This document shows positions 13,139-25,054 of a DNA stretch of 64,000 nt, one piece after another. Position 1 is the stretch's first letter. The number at the start of each line of letters is the position of its first letter. The stretch is from Azadirachta indica (taxonomy: Eukaryota; Streptophyta; Magnoliopsida; Sapindales; Meliaceae). The position numbers and the translations under genes are program-made. The DNA lies in assembly GCA_022749755.1 (NCBI GenBank), contig CM040440.1:5257269-5321268 (forward strand), given 5' to 3'. The notes below the pieces were generated by a model. The model worked only from the letters and a program-made list of their open reading frames with translations, made no database searches and was not told the origin of the DNA.

Positions 13139-15100
13139 AAATTTTTAATTCTGCCCTGTAAAGGATATAAATTCCATCTGTATTTCTCAGAGAAGCTTAG
13201 GGAATTTTTTTTAATGTTATAAGCCTATTATTTTATAACTCTACTGATATTTTATCAAGAATTTGTTCAGAGTTTTACCGAAAAATTCAACATCTGTTAT
13301 AACACATCCAGTACTTACAGATCTATCCTTATTAAGAAAGGATATTTACCCAAAAATCCTGAGATATTCTCACCAAGCATAGGAAATTTTTACCAACCGT
13401 TGCTGGTAGGAGTTGAAATAAAGGTGGCTTAGCTCTGGGAATTTCTTGAAATAAAGGTGGCATCATTAATTTAATAGAGAAAATTATTGCATTTTATCTC
13501 TGAAATGGAGGAAGAAGAGATCAAAAATATTGATTCTTGATCAGACGGTAGATATTGTCTGAAGGTAGTTGATGGAGCACACACAAGTGTTAATATTTAA
13601 GAATGATATATGTGTGGTAAAACTCGGAGAAAATCTGATAGACAATCAGTTCAGTCAGAGCCGTCGGGAGAGCTGGGCTGAAAGATTAGTACTATGTGTC
13701 AGTTATGTGTAGATTTAGAGGACTTAATATTCAATCGAATGGATCACTAATTGAGTATGTATTATATATATAATAATGTGCGAGATTTGTAAGATTTTCA
13801 AAGACAATTATTCTGAAAGTGTTTGTCCTCCTTTTTTTGGTATAGGATTTGCAGCAGTTAATGGTTGTTGGTTGTATTTCTATTTAACGTTTAATTAAAC
13901 AGTGGATAGAACAATTAGTACAAATTAGTGGTTTAGAGTTTGATTTCCACTCAAACCCAAATTGAGGAGAAGAAGAAAATAAAACAATGTGAAGTGAAGC
14001 GTGTTATTTAGCCGATGCGGTTAATCAAGACTGGCTTGGCTCTGAAACACCCTTCATTTAAGTATTGCATAGTTGCAGGCCGCGCATGAACGGTATACTT
14101 CTCTTCAGAAGTTATGAGCGTGACGCGAATATTCGAGATTGTGATATTTGTTAGAAGTTAAACGATAAAGTTTTACAGAACGGCACGGCACACAGCCATT
14201 TCCATTTCCATTTTCTTAGCATGGTGGCACAAGAAACGACGACGACGACAACAATAATAATAATATATAACGATATAATAATAATAATAATAACAACAAT
14301 ATACTGTTATATTATTAATCATAAAATTATACCAATAGCATCGTGCAGCATGTGCTCATACTTAATCAATCAGTGCTAGATTATTTTTTATTTTTCCAGA
14401 CTGGGAATTAATCAGTGAGAGATTATATTTTATTTTTCCAGATTGGGAGATCGGCAGTCTCTATCTTCTAGAATCTTTTAGCCATAACCTATTGTTAATA
14501 AATTTTAAAGGAAAACAAAAGTCTATAATTCATTAATCTTTTAAATATATTAAGAATTTTTGTTTAAAAAATTTCCTGCGCTTCACACCAGATTACAACA
14601 GGTATATATTTATTTATCTTTTCAAAAATACCGGTGTATTGTGATTTTTTCTTGTTTAATTTTTCTTTATAAAACTACTTTATATTTTTATCTTAATTTT
14701 ACAAATTACAATCCTTTTTAACTAAAAGAAAGAGGGTTTTTGCTCAATATTAAAAAATATATATTATCATGTATTTCTTTTTTTAAAAACATTATGTTTC
14801 TTTCTATTGTCACTAGAAACTTTTAAATCACTTGGGGGAAGGCAATATCCTATTGTTATTAACTAAATGTAGAAAATAGTAAAATAAAATGACAAAATAA
14901 GTTAACTAGTCTACCACATGAAATTAACGATGTGACAACTCTATGGACATAGTAAGTTCTAATTTGTGACATATATATTATTAGAAAACAAAGAGTCTCA
15001 AAAACTTAATTACTTACCTGATATACAGTGATATTTAATTATTCTTTAAGAAATATTGTTATAATTAATATTGTTAAGGCATAATAAAATCTTTATAATA
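13139..15100. other. Spacer between PES copies A and B, left part; no gene recognised
   Basis: After the 3' UTR of copy A (AATAAA-like sequence near 13418) the DNA is AT-rich with stops in all frames. Contents: ATA/AAT-rich runs near 14255-14300 and a 42-bp imperfect tandem duplication at 14368-14452. No promoter or RNA gene could be supported. Confidence 0.6.
14368..14452. repeat. 42-bp imperfect tandem duplication
   Basis: Two adjacent copies begin ATCAGTG, share TTTATTTTTCCAGA and end near TGGGA. A few substitutions separate them. Small local duplication with no coding content. Confidence 0.75.
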
Positions 15101-15124
15101 AATATATTTTTTTTTGGTAATACT

Positions 15125-15425
15125 TCCGTCCTTACAAATTTTTTGTTAAAATTAGGAAGAATGTCCTTTACTTCTTTTTTTTAACTAATACTCCATTATT
15201 TTTCTATATTTTCTTTAATATCCATCACTCCCTTAAATTTCGATTTTATCTTTTAATATTTTAAAAATTTTTGATTTTATCATTTTATAAACCAATTAAA
15301 TTAAAGGGAAAAATAAAAAAAATCATTGTCATGAGATATTAGAAAAAATATAAAAAATAATGAAATATTAACTTAAAAAGTAGAGAGTAATAGACATTCT
15401 CCCTTAAAATTAATTAACAAATGAA
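15125..15425. mobile_element. MITE-like foldback sequence of about 300 bp
   Basis: Reading inward, the left end (from about 15150: TTAGGAAGAATGTC, then an A/T-rich stretch with ACTCC) is matched by the reverse complement of the right end (to about 15410: TTAAGGGAGAATGTC, then similar sequence). The similarity runs for roughly 90 bp in from each end around an AT-rich centre. Size, non-coding content and terminal inversion are typical of a miniature inverted-repeat transposable element. A clear target-site duplication was not identified, so the superfamily is open. Confidence 0.55.
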
Positions 15426-15429
15426 GAAT

Positions 15430-16480
15430 AAATAAATGAATAAAAATACACACTTTAATCTCTGTATTGGTATAAAATTTTTCTCTGGTAAAACAAACAA
15501 ATCACAATCCCATCGCCATCAAAATTCTTATAAAGTTAACCATGATTACAAATTAAGTATTATTATATTAATTATGGAATATTATAAATGTTAACTATAA
15601 TGTTATATATTAAAAATTATTAAAAAAATATCATGATCACGTGATTGAAACATTTTAATATTACTCATATTTATCGCGCATAGCATTAGAATAATCTGGG
15701 ATGGGAAGGCTTTGTTTGAATTGAACAGAGCCATTCTCTAATAATTAACTTATTTGATATTTTATTAAATCATTAATCTGTTGCAGAATAAACTATACAA
15801 TGCCCATTCATATATATATGTGTTTCATGTGAATTAATTCATAATACAAAAATTTGAAAGCCCACACGGATCTAGAAACGATCGTGACGATTACTCCACT
15901 GCTCTAAATTTAAAATAATATTATAATTTTACTATCATTGTCCTTTAATTAATATATGATGACTACTTTTTTTAGAAATTAATTATATAAGATAAATATG
16001 TAATTTTTTCTAGAGTAACACTATATTAATTATATTGTATTTAGGATTTCGCCCTCCCAAAACTGACCAACATGCATATTAATGATCCAACCATTATTTC
16101 TACATTTTTCTTTTTGCTATATTATCTTATTCTTCCAAAATATTCTAAATATTCATGCTTGCAATAATACTATTATATGATTTATTTTTATGTAAATTTT
16201 AAATCATCAACTTATTCTTGGTCAACTTTTGTAGTCGTGGGAAAACATATTTATTACTAAAAACATTTGTTAATTTTTTATAATTACAATTTAATTAAAT
16301 ATCTTTTTAATGCTTTGAACATCTATATACACACATATATATATATATAAAGAATATTCATTATGTTAATATACGATCAGAGAATCAACACATACCTCTT
16401 TTAAAGTTTCGTAAACTCATATATAAATGAAAGATTTGAGAAAACTTAAATGTATTTCTCATAAGCCGCTAATTGATTAA
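15430..16480. other. AT-rich spacer, nothing recognised
   Basis: Stops in all frames and TA-rich tracts (for example near 16325-16350). No domain-bearing reading frame, RNA gene or convincing regulatory site was seen. Confidence 0.55.
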
Positions 16481-16489
16481 TAGTGACTG

Positions 16490-16860
16490 TTATTTAACCG
16501 TCAAATTTTATAGACAATTAGGTAAAATATAATTATTCTTTCTCTCTTTTTTTTAAAGATTAGTTTATATATTTTTATTTTCGTGATTTCAACATTAAAA
16601 CAAAATATTAAAACCCATTATAAAAGCCATAATTATAGAAATATTAACATTCTTAAACTATAATAATTAAAATTCATAATTAATTAAATTCAAACTAAAA
16701 TTTTCATTCATTAAATTTTTAAATCTTTTTAAAACTTTTTTTAAACACTAAATAAATTAAAATTAAAATTTTCAATTTTATTAATAAAATTTAAAAATGA
16801 GAGATTATATTGATCATTTTACTTAATAAAGTTAGTCAATTAATAGTTAAAGGGAGGGGG
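16490..16860. mobile_element. Second MITE-like foldback sequence
   Basis: Left end sequence around 16497-16550 (AACCGTCAAATTTTATAG, then GTAAAATATAATTATTC and CTCTC) resembles the reverse complement of 16790-16850 (AATTGACTAACTTTATT, then GTAAAATGATCAATATAATC and TCTCA). Arms are diverged and A/T-rich, so the call is weaker than for the element at 15.1 kb. Confidence 0.4.
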
Positions 16861-17085
16861 TATATGTAAATTTTATGGAAACTTACATTTGTATGGAGGT
16901 TTCCAAATATTCAGTAACGTGTTAATTCCCCATACGTGATGTACATAGTAATACAGGGATAGGGGATAAGCCGACTGCCCCTCCATAAATGTGAAATCGT
17001 TAGAATAAGACAAACTCAAAACGACGTATCGACCACAACTGAAGTCGCCAACCTTATTCAAATCTGTAATGTCCGAATTTCCTTT

Positions 17086-17095
17086 TATAAAAATA
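17086..17095 (+). promoter_or_regulatory. Probable TATA box of PES copy B
   Basis: TATAAAAATA, about 220 nt upstream of the chosen start codon and followed by a pyrimidine-rich leader (17117-17165). Transcription would be expected to start near 17115-17125. Placement is by motif only. Confidence 0.55.
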
Positions 17096-17167
17096 GCACC
17101 TGTCAGTTATTCAGTCGCTCCATCCATCCTCCTCTCACTTCTTCTTTTTGTTCTTGTTCATTTTTTT

Positions 17168-17179
17168 ATGTTTTCTTAA
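17168..17179 (+). promoter_or_regulatory. Three-codon uORF in the leader of copy B
   Basis: ATG TTT TCT TAA lies between the probable TATA box and the main start. If transcription begins near 17120, this is the first ATG of the mRNA and may reduce or redirect initiation. Confidence 0.35.
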
Positions 17180-17285
17180 TTTCTATGTTTATATATATAA
17201 CCATTAACGTCAAAATCTTTGCTTCAAAAACATTTATATATGTAATATCACAACTTAGAGCGCCAAACCAAGAAGCCAAATACAC

Positions 17286-17304
17286 AGAGAGAGAGAGAGA
17301 GAGA
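17286..17304 (+). repeat. (AG)n run just upstream of the start codon of copy B
   Basis: An uninterrupted AG repeat ends four bases before the ATG at 17308. GA/CT runs in plant 5' UTRs can bind BASIC PENTACYSTEINE-type proteins, but no function is shown here. Confidence 0.85.
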
Positions 17305-17307
17305 TCC

Positions 17308-19032
17308 ATGGCAACCGTCGGTGCTTGTATTTTCTCCGCCGATTTATCGCCGGCATTTTATCGTGACACGACATCATCTTCGTCCGGAAAGCCAAAACGG
17401 AATCTGATTAATGCAAAGCGAGTACTAGCGGTGTCTACGGAGCAGACATCAACGGCAACGACAGTAAAAATGAAAAAGGTGTCGACTAGGAGGGGTTCTG
17501 TGGAGAAGAAGAGTAGGGAAGAAGCTGATGATGAGACGAAACAGCGAGTGAACGACGTGGAAGAATCAGGATCGGAATCGGGGGAGAGTGAAGGTAAGAG
17601 TAAGAGTTTGAGAGATTACTTTGAAGAAGCAAAAGAGATGATCAGATCATCGTCGTCAGACGGGGGTGCACCGAGGTGGTTCAGTCCAACGGAGTGCGGG
17701 TCCCACATTCACGGTTATCCTCTCCTACTCTATTTACCAGGTAGAGTTTTAATTTGTCTTGTTTTGTAAAGGATATAGCTAATTTTCTCAAATATATACG
17801 TTAAATCTGAAAAAGAGCATTGTTTATGAGACTTTCCATGCTGCATGCACAAGCACGAGAATACTATTGTAGCACTAGTTTACTTTATACTTTTATTTAT
17901 TTATTTATTTTTTTTTTACTTTTCGAATTCAGTGAAACATTCTGTTTCATTCAAAATCATTTTTTTTTAATTAAATGAATATTTATTTTATAATCTTCGA
18001 TCTCTTGATCTCTTGAGTTAACACCTGAACGTCCATAAACAAAAACGGTACAATTAATTCATAATAGGAAAGATTTAGTTTTTTTTTTTTTTTTTGGATA
18101 GAATCAATTTCTAATTCTTTTAAGTTATATGGTAACAATTTTTTTTTTTTAATTTCTTAATAGCATGTAATAATCTTTATATATTTTACTTGTGTAATTT
18201 TGGTTTTTTGGGGGGTTGTTTCCTCAACGATATTATTTTACTTAAAAAATAATTCTGCAGGCACATTAAAAAGTTTTCAAAAATGTAAACATAATAAACA
18301 AATTGCCTAATATGTGTCATATTTGATTTTTTTTAGGGATTGATGGAGTTGGATTTGGACTTATAAGACAACATGAAAGACTTGGAAAGTAAGTATTTTT
18401 ATTTGTCTTTATAAATTTGCCAATAATTATCTAAATAAATGTAGTTCACACAATTAACTGTTCTATTCAACTTTGAAAATACGTATGCGATAATTAAATG
18501 TGTATTTTTATTTGATAATTAATATTTATCAATTATTTAATAATTTTATTTTCCGACAGTTCTAATTAATTAACAGGTGACGTCAATTCAATTGTTGACA
18601 ATATTTGTAAGGAATTAATTAATATTATAAGTGTAATACTGGAGGATTATCTGACTTCAAAATTTTTCTTGATTAAGGATATTTGATGTAAGCTGCTTGC
18701 ATATTCCTGCTAAGGATCGGACATCATTTACAGGTTTAATTTTCTTTCTCTAATAGAGACGTTAATTTAGAAAAATTAAGGAAATTTCAGAATGTAAAAA
18801 ATTGAATGGTTCAGGTCTAGTAAAGCTGATTGAAAGAAGAGTAAGGTCAGAAAGTGAGCGATCACCAAATAGACCAATATATCTTGTTGGAGAATCACTT
18901 GGAGCTTGCCTTGCACTTGCTGTTGCTGCCCGTAATCCTGACATTGACCTTATGCTGATTTTGTCTAATCCAGGTGATCTACTGAAATTAAGTACTATTG
19001 CTTTCTTATAAACCGAACCACGAACTTATACG

Positions 19033-19066
<34 letters not shown>

Positions 19067-22000
19067 GAGAATTATAATTATTAATTCAAAGATAAAAATT
19101 TACTCTACTATTTATGTATAAGCTTTTTTGCTATTTAGTAGGTGGTATTAAATTGATGGATAATTTTGGGGATTACGCAATAATATACTGTGTCGTTTAT
19201 TGCAGGTACATCATTTAGTAACTCAGTGCTGCAAGCCACAATGCCCTTACTGGAGCTGATGCCAGGCCAAATAAATGTTACTTTGGCTTATATGTTGAGC
19301 TTAATGACAGGTTTGCTTTTATTTCCCTGTTCCTTGCATTTCATATTCTGCCCTCACGATCACCGCTTATTTAATTGATGTATGTATTTATTTTCACTCA
19401 GAGCATAAATGAGATATTTAGAGGCGACCGCTGAATTGGGCACAGCATCCATCTAAAAGTTTTAGTTTCATAGAAATAGATTATTCAACAGAGTATTGTT
19501 GAACGTTGTTTCTTAATCATCATTGAGTGTTTCTTTTCTTTTTTTTTTTTTTTTTTTTTAATCTCTATACCATTCAAGAAACCGAGGTTGGTTAATTTTC
19601 TCTAGTTTAGAGATTGGGTGCATGATTTTAGCTATATCAATAGGCTCAATATGGATATATAGTTAAGAGCTGCTTTGTCTGGAAAATTGTGAGAGTGCAT
19701 TAAAATTTTATGTTATTTCTTTTCTGCTTCTGAAGGAAGAGCTTGGAATTGTAATGTTATATACTTTAATCTTCCTGAAATTCCCTCTGGAAACTGTCTG
19801 TGGTAGATCTCTTTAATAATTTGACTATATATTTTAGTTGCGACAATGATCAGATTTAGTGCCCTCAAATTATTTCGTCTCAATTGATGCTAACACTTGC
19901 ACTGCGCTGCATATATACGTTTAGGTGATCCTTTGAAGTTGGCGGTGGATAATGCGGTGAAAGGACTCGCTTTGCAACCAACAATACAAGAGCTATCACA
20001 GGACATTGTTGAAATGTCGTCTTACCTCTCTGTAAGGTTCAACTCAACCTGCGGCAAAGATAATTTATGCATTTAAGATACATTTGCCTGTCAATATGTT
20101 GTAATTAAATCTGCCATGCTTTTGACGTATTATGTCTTCCCATTGTAGCTTCTTGTTAAGAAAGAAGAATGCATTCTGGAGACGTGTAAAAATGATTGCC
20201 TTATTCGTCAACCGATCGAATAATTAACGGACAATTTCATTGACAGGTTCTGGCCGATATCTTACCCAAGGAAACACTCCTCTGGAAGCTAGAGTTACTT
20301 AAGTCAGCTTCTGCATATGCCAACGCACGTCTCCATGCTGTAAAAGCTCAATCTCTGATACTTTGCAGGTTCTAACTCTTTGGCACAACCCAGTTATTTT
20401 CTGTAATGATTAGGAAATACTAGATCACTTAGTATATGTATCTTTCAACTGCTGATAAAGAAATTATCCTCCCCCATAACGAACATATACGTGGATGAAG
20501 AATTACAATGTCAATAATTAATCTGTAGGCCTATGAGACAAATCATTAGAGCTTTAGCACAATATGCATTTCTTGCCCTATATCATGCTGCATTATTTAT
20601 AGTATTAAAGTTTGTATTGTTTTCAGAATCGTTTGTTGAGTTCATTATTGATCTTTGTAGTGGAAGGGATCAACTGCTGCCAAGTCAGGAGGAAGGCCAA
20701 AAACTTTCCTGTGCGCTGCCCATATGTCAGACCCGTTGCTTTGAAAACAGTGGCCATTTTCTCTTCTTCGTAGGATGATCTCCCTCTCTCTCTCTCCTCT
20801 TCTATTCTAAAATTTTATTACTCATGCTACTGCATATACGCCAGAAACATTAATTAGTCTTATTTCTGGTTAAAAAGGTATTAGATTTCATGTGTACTTC
20901 TGCTCATGTGTGACAGGAAGACGGTGTTGATTTGGTAACCATAATCAAGGGTGCTAGCTGCTATCGTCGTGGAAGAAGTCTCGACTACGTTTCAGATTTC
21001 ATGCCACCAACTACAACTGAATTCAATAAAATATATGAAAATAACAGGTAATTAATTAAAAAAAGTAATTTATCACGAAAGCATACAGATACAGATGCAA
21101 AATGTACTCTCTGTTCTAACATGAAAAACAGACAATTGATTGTTTGTGATTTTGTGATTAATTGAATTAATGCAGTAAGTAAATTAACAAATACATGTAT
21201 ATATATGTTGTTGCCAGATGGATAATTGATATTAGCAGCCCCGTGATGCTATCAACTTTAGAGGATGGGAAGATTGTGAGGGGTCTTTCTGGAATCCCCG
21301 CAGAAGGACCAGTTCTGTTTGTAGGATATCACAACTTGTTAGGATTCGATGTGTATACGTTAGTGCCAGAATTCTTGAAGGAAGCAAATATTCTTGTTCG
21401 AGGCTTAGCACATCCAGTGATGTTCAATAAGTCAAAAGATGGAGGATTACCGGACATCGGACCATTTGATAGATTTAGGATGATGGGGGCCGTTCCTGTC
21501 TCAGCAGTCAATTTCTATAAACTTATGTCTTCAAAGTCCCATGTCCTGCTATTTCCGGGAGGAATGCGAGAAGCTCTGCATCGAAAGGTATATCTTTTAA
21601 CAGTTGTAGATGAATAAATCAGCTAAAAGTTCATTAAAGCTGATCTGCAAATAATAACTCTTTTACCCTTCAAATTTAGGGTGAAGAATACAAGTTATTC
21701 TGGCCAGAAAGTTCCGAATTCGTCAGGATGGCAGCTGCATTTGGGGCTAAAATTATACCCTTCGGTGCTGTTGGAGAAGACGATCTAGCTCAAGTAATAA
21801 TTAAGCTTAAATACCTTTTATTATTTTTTATCTGTTGTCACTAGCTAGTCTGTATTATATTCATTCTATATGTACATGTGGTAATGGATGTTTGATTATT
21901 GCATGTTTCATTATTTTGCAGATAGTTTTTGATTACGATGACCAAATGAAGATTCCTTACTTTAAGTCTCAGATAGAGGAATGGACAGAAAGGCTTGTTA

Positions 22001-22418
22001 AGTTGAGGTACCTTGTGATGTATATATATTTTTATCGGTTAACTTCTGCTGCAGTTAATGCCAAAATTCTGTTAGTTTCTTCATTCAACGTTTCCTGGTG
22101 TGAAATTAAAACTGTAGGGGCGACAAAAATGAAGAGGTGGCAAAGCAGGCGGTGCACTTCCCATATTCTATACCCAAAGTTCCGGGCAGATATTATTTTC
22201 ATTTCGGGAAACCAATTGAAACAGAAGGGAGAAAGCGAGAACTAAGAGATAAGAAGAAGGCTCAGGAATTGTATTTAGAAATCAAGTCAGAGGTAGAGAA
22301 AAACCTTGCTTATTTAAAGGCGAAAAGAGAGTCTGATCCTTACAGAAATATATTGTCTCGCTTCATTTACCAGGCTATGAATGGTTTCAATTCCCAAGTT
22401 CCTACATTTGAGATTTGA
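17308..22418 (+). CDS. PES-type plastid esterase/acyltransferase, copy B (13 exons)
   Basis: Exons: 17308-17740, 18337-18388, 18678-18733, 18815-18973, 19206-19310, 19925-20031, 20247-20368, 20661-20769, 20917-21047, 21218-21587, 21680-21793, 21922-22007, 22118-22418; phases match and give 714 aa. Exons 2-12 are the same length as in copy A. The last exon equals exons 13 and 14 of copy A joined with no intron. Motifs: GESLG (Ser208), Asp348 in SGRDQLLPS, His377 in NSGHFLFF, YHNLLGFD (His463) and PGGMREALHRK (from Pro538). The family role is as for copy A: ester synthesis from phytol or acyl donors in plastids. An in-frame ATG at 17185 would add 41 residues including a repeat-encoded RERERE; I prefer 17308 because it aligns with copy A and gives a plastid-type N terminus. 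Confidence 0.93.
19033..19066. repeat. (CA)n(TA)n microsatellite in intron 4 of copy B
   Basis: A CA run passes directly into a TA run within the intron between exons 4 and 5. No match in the corresponding intron of copy A. Confidence 0.9.
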
Positions 22419-23698
22419 TTTTAATTTTTACATTCTTATACTATACCTGCAGCCGCATGTATTGTATTGTAATATGTTTAATAGGATTTTATTTTAATCT
22501 TGCGAAGGGTAAGATGAAACAATATTTAATAGAAATATTTATATTATTGGTCATTTCATTCATTTGAGAAAAGGTGTGAACTCAACACTTAACTGCTAAG
22601 TGTGAGATCATGCATTGAGTGAATACATATTTTCAATTTTTCATTTTTCTTTATTGTTATCGGGCGGATTATTGGGCTACAGATTGGGCCTTCAGCTTTG
22701 TTGGATCATCCCGTGTGATCTATATATTTATCAATAATAATAATGAAAATAATAGTTTGAGAATTTCCACCTGTCAACTTGTAATTGAGCAATTTCTTCG
22801 CGCTTTATTTACCCAACTGTTTTCATTATTTGAAATTGGCAACAGGCAATAACAATGACGGCAGCAAATTTTAGTTTGTTCAGTAACTTCATCTATGTAA
22901 ATAGTTTCTATGTATGTAGTTGACTATTTTAAATTAAAAACTATATTAATAATGGTACGTAATCCCATTCATCTTACGTGGTAATAAATTATTCTAGCTC
23001 ACTTAAGTAATAATAATTAAATAACATCAAGAATCATCTCATCTACTTACTAAATTAATTAATATAGAATTAATAATTATGTTGACAAGTTTTGTTTTGT
23101 TTTGTTTTGTTTTATTTTGGATATAATTAGAAAGGGTATGATGTCATTTTATTGTTGGTATATATAGTTATTAGTTGCCAATTAATAAACTAAAGATGAG
23201 TGAGTTTTGGCTAAGAATAACCAAATGCCAAAGTTAAAGCTGAATGGCGTCTCGAAGCTTAAATTGTATGCAACAACAAAAATACATCACGGGATATTGT
23301 TGTTTGCTTTGAGTCAGAGATATAACGGTTCAGTTTTCAGTCAGTATAAGTGAAGTGTAACTACGAACCATTACCATTAGCAAAACACATTAAAGAGAAA
23401 ATGAGAATATATATAGGTTCCAGCTAACAATTAAGTTATGGGACTCCCATCATGATCAGTTAGTTTGCTTTTGAAATTCATCATCACGATCAGAGAGTAC
23501 GTTGTTTCAAATTGACTCATGATCAATTGTTATATATATCTTTGCCCTAAACAAACAAAACCTGAAAACCGCTTTAACTTTAACTCCTATATATCTATAT
23601 ATAAAACAGTATAACCTACAAATTAATAGAATATCTGAAGCTCTCTCAGTCTCGGTGAGACTAGTTGGTTACTACTTACTAGAGTGCTGTTATCTATA

Positions 23699-23700
<2 letters not shown>

Positions 23701-23735
<35 letters not shown>
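23701..23735. repeat. (TA)n microsatellite
   Basis: Uninterrupted TA dinucleotides, preceded by TATC-type degenerate units from about 23691. Confidence 0.95.
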
Positions 23736-23738
<3 letters not shown>

Positions 23739-24160
23739 CTTTTCTTTTCTCATTCCTGCTGTCTCCTTCAACACACAGGACCACATGATCGATCAACTAT
23801 GACAAATTACGAGGTCTAGAATATTCAATAATAATAATAATAATAATAATAAGCTTAACCAGCTATATATGATCTGTCCGGTGAATATGCAAGGGATCGT
23901 GAGGATGCAAACTAAACCATATTTAAACCCCGGTATCATCAATATCAATTCCATGCTAATTGGAAAAGCAAGAGAAAGCATCACATGTATATACAAACTA
24001 TAAACAAACATACAAAAGAGAATGAAGTATTCTCATCATTAAAACTATAAAGTTTATTATAAGCTCTAAACTAATTAAACTAGTGATGAGATGATATATA
24101 CGTAATCCAAACCAAAAGGAGATCAAAACTTTTTTAAAAGAAACAACTCAAATCAAATAG

Positions 24161-24189
24161 AAATGAAATGAAATGAAATGAAATGAAAT
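24161..24189. repeat. (AAATG)n pentanucleotide repeat
   Basis: About six tandem AAATG units. They lie about 300 bp beyond the stop codon of the zinc-finger gene. Confidence 0.9.
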
Positions 24190-24490
24190 AAGCCCATGGT
24201 TATATATAAATTGTACCATGTAAAAAGTGCCAAATCTCTCAACACATTTCAATTACTCTTGAGTCCCAAACAAGAAGAAACATATGTAAAAACCCTTTGC
24301 TTCTACAATATCTATGTAACCATTCAAAAAAGAAGAACCTCTTTAATCTCCATTTTCACTTGATCTCACTTCCAAGAAATTAAACTTAAACCAGAAGCAA
24401 ACAGATAAACCTTACTTAAAATTATCCAAAAGCTTGAGTCAAAATACTAAATAGAAAACACCCCAACCCCCAAAACAAAAAGAAACGCAT

Positions 24491-25054
24491 TTATAAATGG
24501 AGATTGAGGTCAACTTTAACTTTTTCGGCATTATCACCAGACGAAGACGGCGAACCATCAGGAATGATGGCCCCCCCAGCGAGAAAACCATGATAAGGAA
24601 TATTAGGAGTAGCTACTGAGCTTGACGGGTACTGGTACTGATACTGCCCGAAGTGGTACTGGTACGGATACTGCTGTTGGGTCTGGAGTATCGGCTCGAA
24701 GCGGCTATGATCGACGATAAAAGGTGAAGCATGCTGATCTAAAGACGGCAACTGAGTGGGATTAACACGAGAAGCTGAAAAGCTCGGAGGATCGAGGTTG
24801 GCGGGGAAGTTCAAGTTTCTACGGGCAGCAGCTCGCTCCCGCTTGTGGGCATTTTGGTGGCCACCGAGAGCTTGAGAAGAGTAAAACTTGCGGGGACAGT
24901 AAAGACACTGAAAGAGTCTTGTGGAGGATGATGATGAGGAGGAGGTGTTGTTACAGGGCGGTGGTGGAGGCGGTTGTTGCTGAGCTTGACGTTTGCTAGG
25001 TCTAGGATTGGAGGAGGCATGGGTGAGGAAGTTGTAGACGTTGGGATCTGCCAT
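24491..25054 (-). CDS. Single C2H2 (QALGGH) zinc-finger protein with C-terminal EAR motif
   Basis: Intronless, 187 aa. After a Gln/Pro- and Ser-rich N terminus comes one plant-type finger: Cys50, Cys53, His66, His70 (C-x2-C-x12-H-x3-H) with the QALGGH signature at 61-66. The C terminus is DLNLHL (182-187), an EAR-type motif that recruits TOPLESS-family corepressors. The middle is Tyr/Gln-rich. This architecture matches the small C1-class one-finger repressors (ZFP1/3/4/7, KNUCKLES-like), nuclear regulators of hormone response, trichomes or floral development. Which member it corresponds to cannot be settled here. The ATG at 25054 opens the [10 protein letters not shown] sequence and is the first in-frame ATG of the open frame. 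Confidence 0.9.
   Translation of the reverse strand: MADPNVYNFLTHASSNPRPSKRQAQQQPPPPPPCNNTSSSSSSSTRLFQCLYCPRKFYSSQALGGHQNAHKRERAAARRNLNFPANLDPPSFSASRVNPTQLPSLDQHASPFIVDHSRFEPILQTQQQYPYQYHFGQYQYQYPSSSVATPNIPYHGFLAGGAIIPDGSPSSSGDNAEKVKVDLNLHL

Larger units (their letters stand above)
22419..24490. other. Convergent intergenic region between copy B and the zinc-finger gene
   Basis: The 3' ends of two genes face each other here. Simple repeats: (TTTTG)n at 23089-23114, (TA)n at 23701-23735, an AAT run near 23827-23852 and (AAATG)n at 24161-24189. The frame at 23793-24011 is partly encoded by the AAT run and has no domain. No other gene seen. Confidence 0.6.

Noticed and set aside
21329..21511. 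Minus-strand frame inside exon 10 of PES copy B
   Set aside because: It is the antisense shadow of a conserved coding exon.
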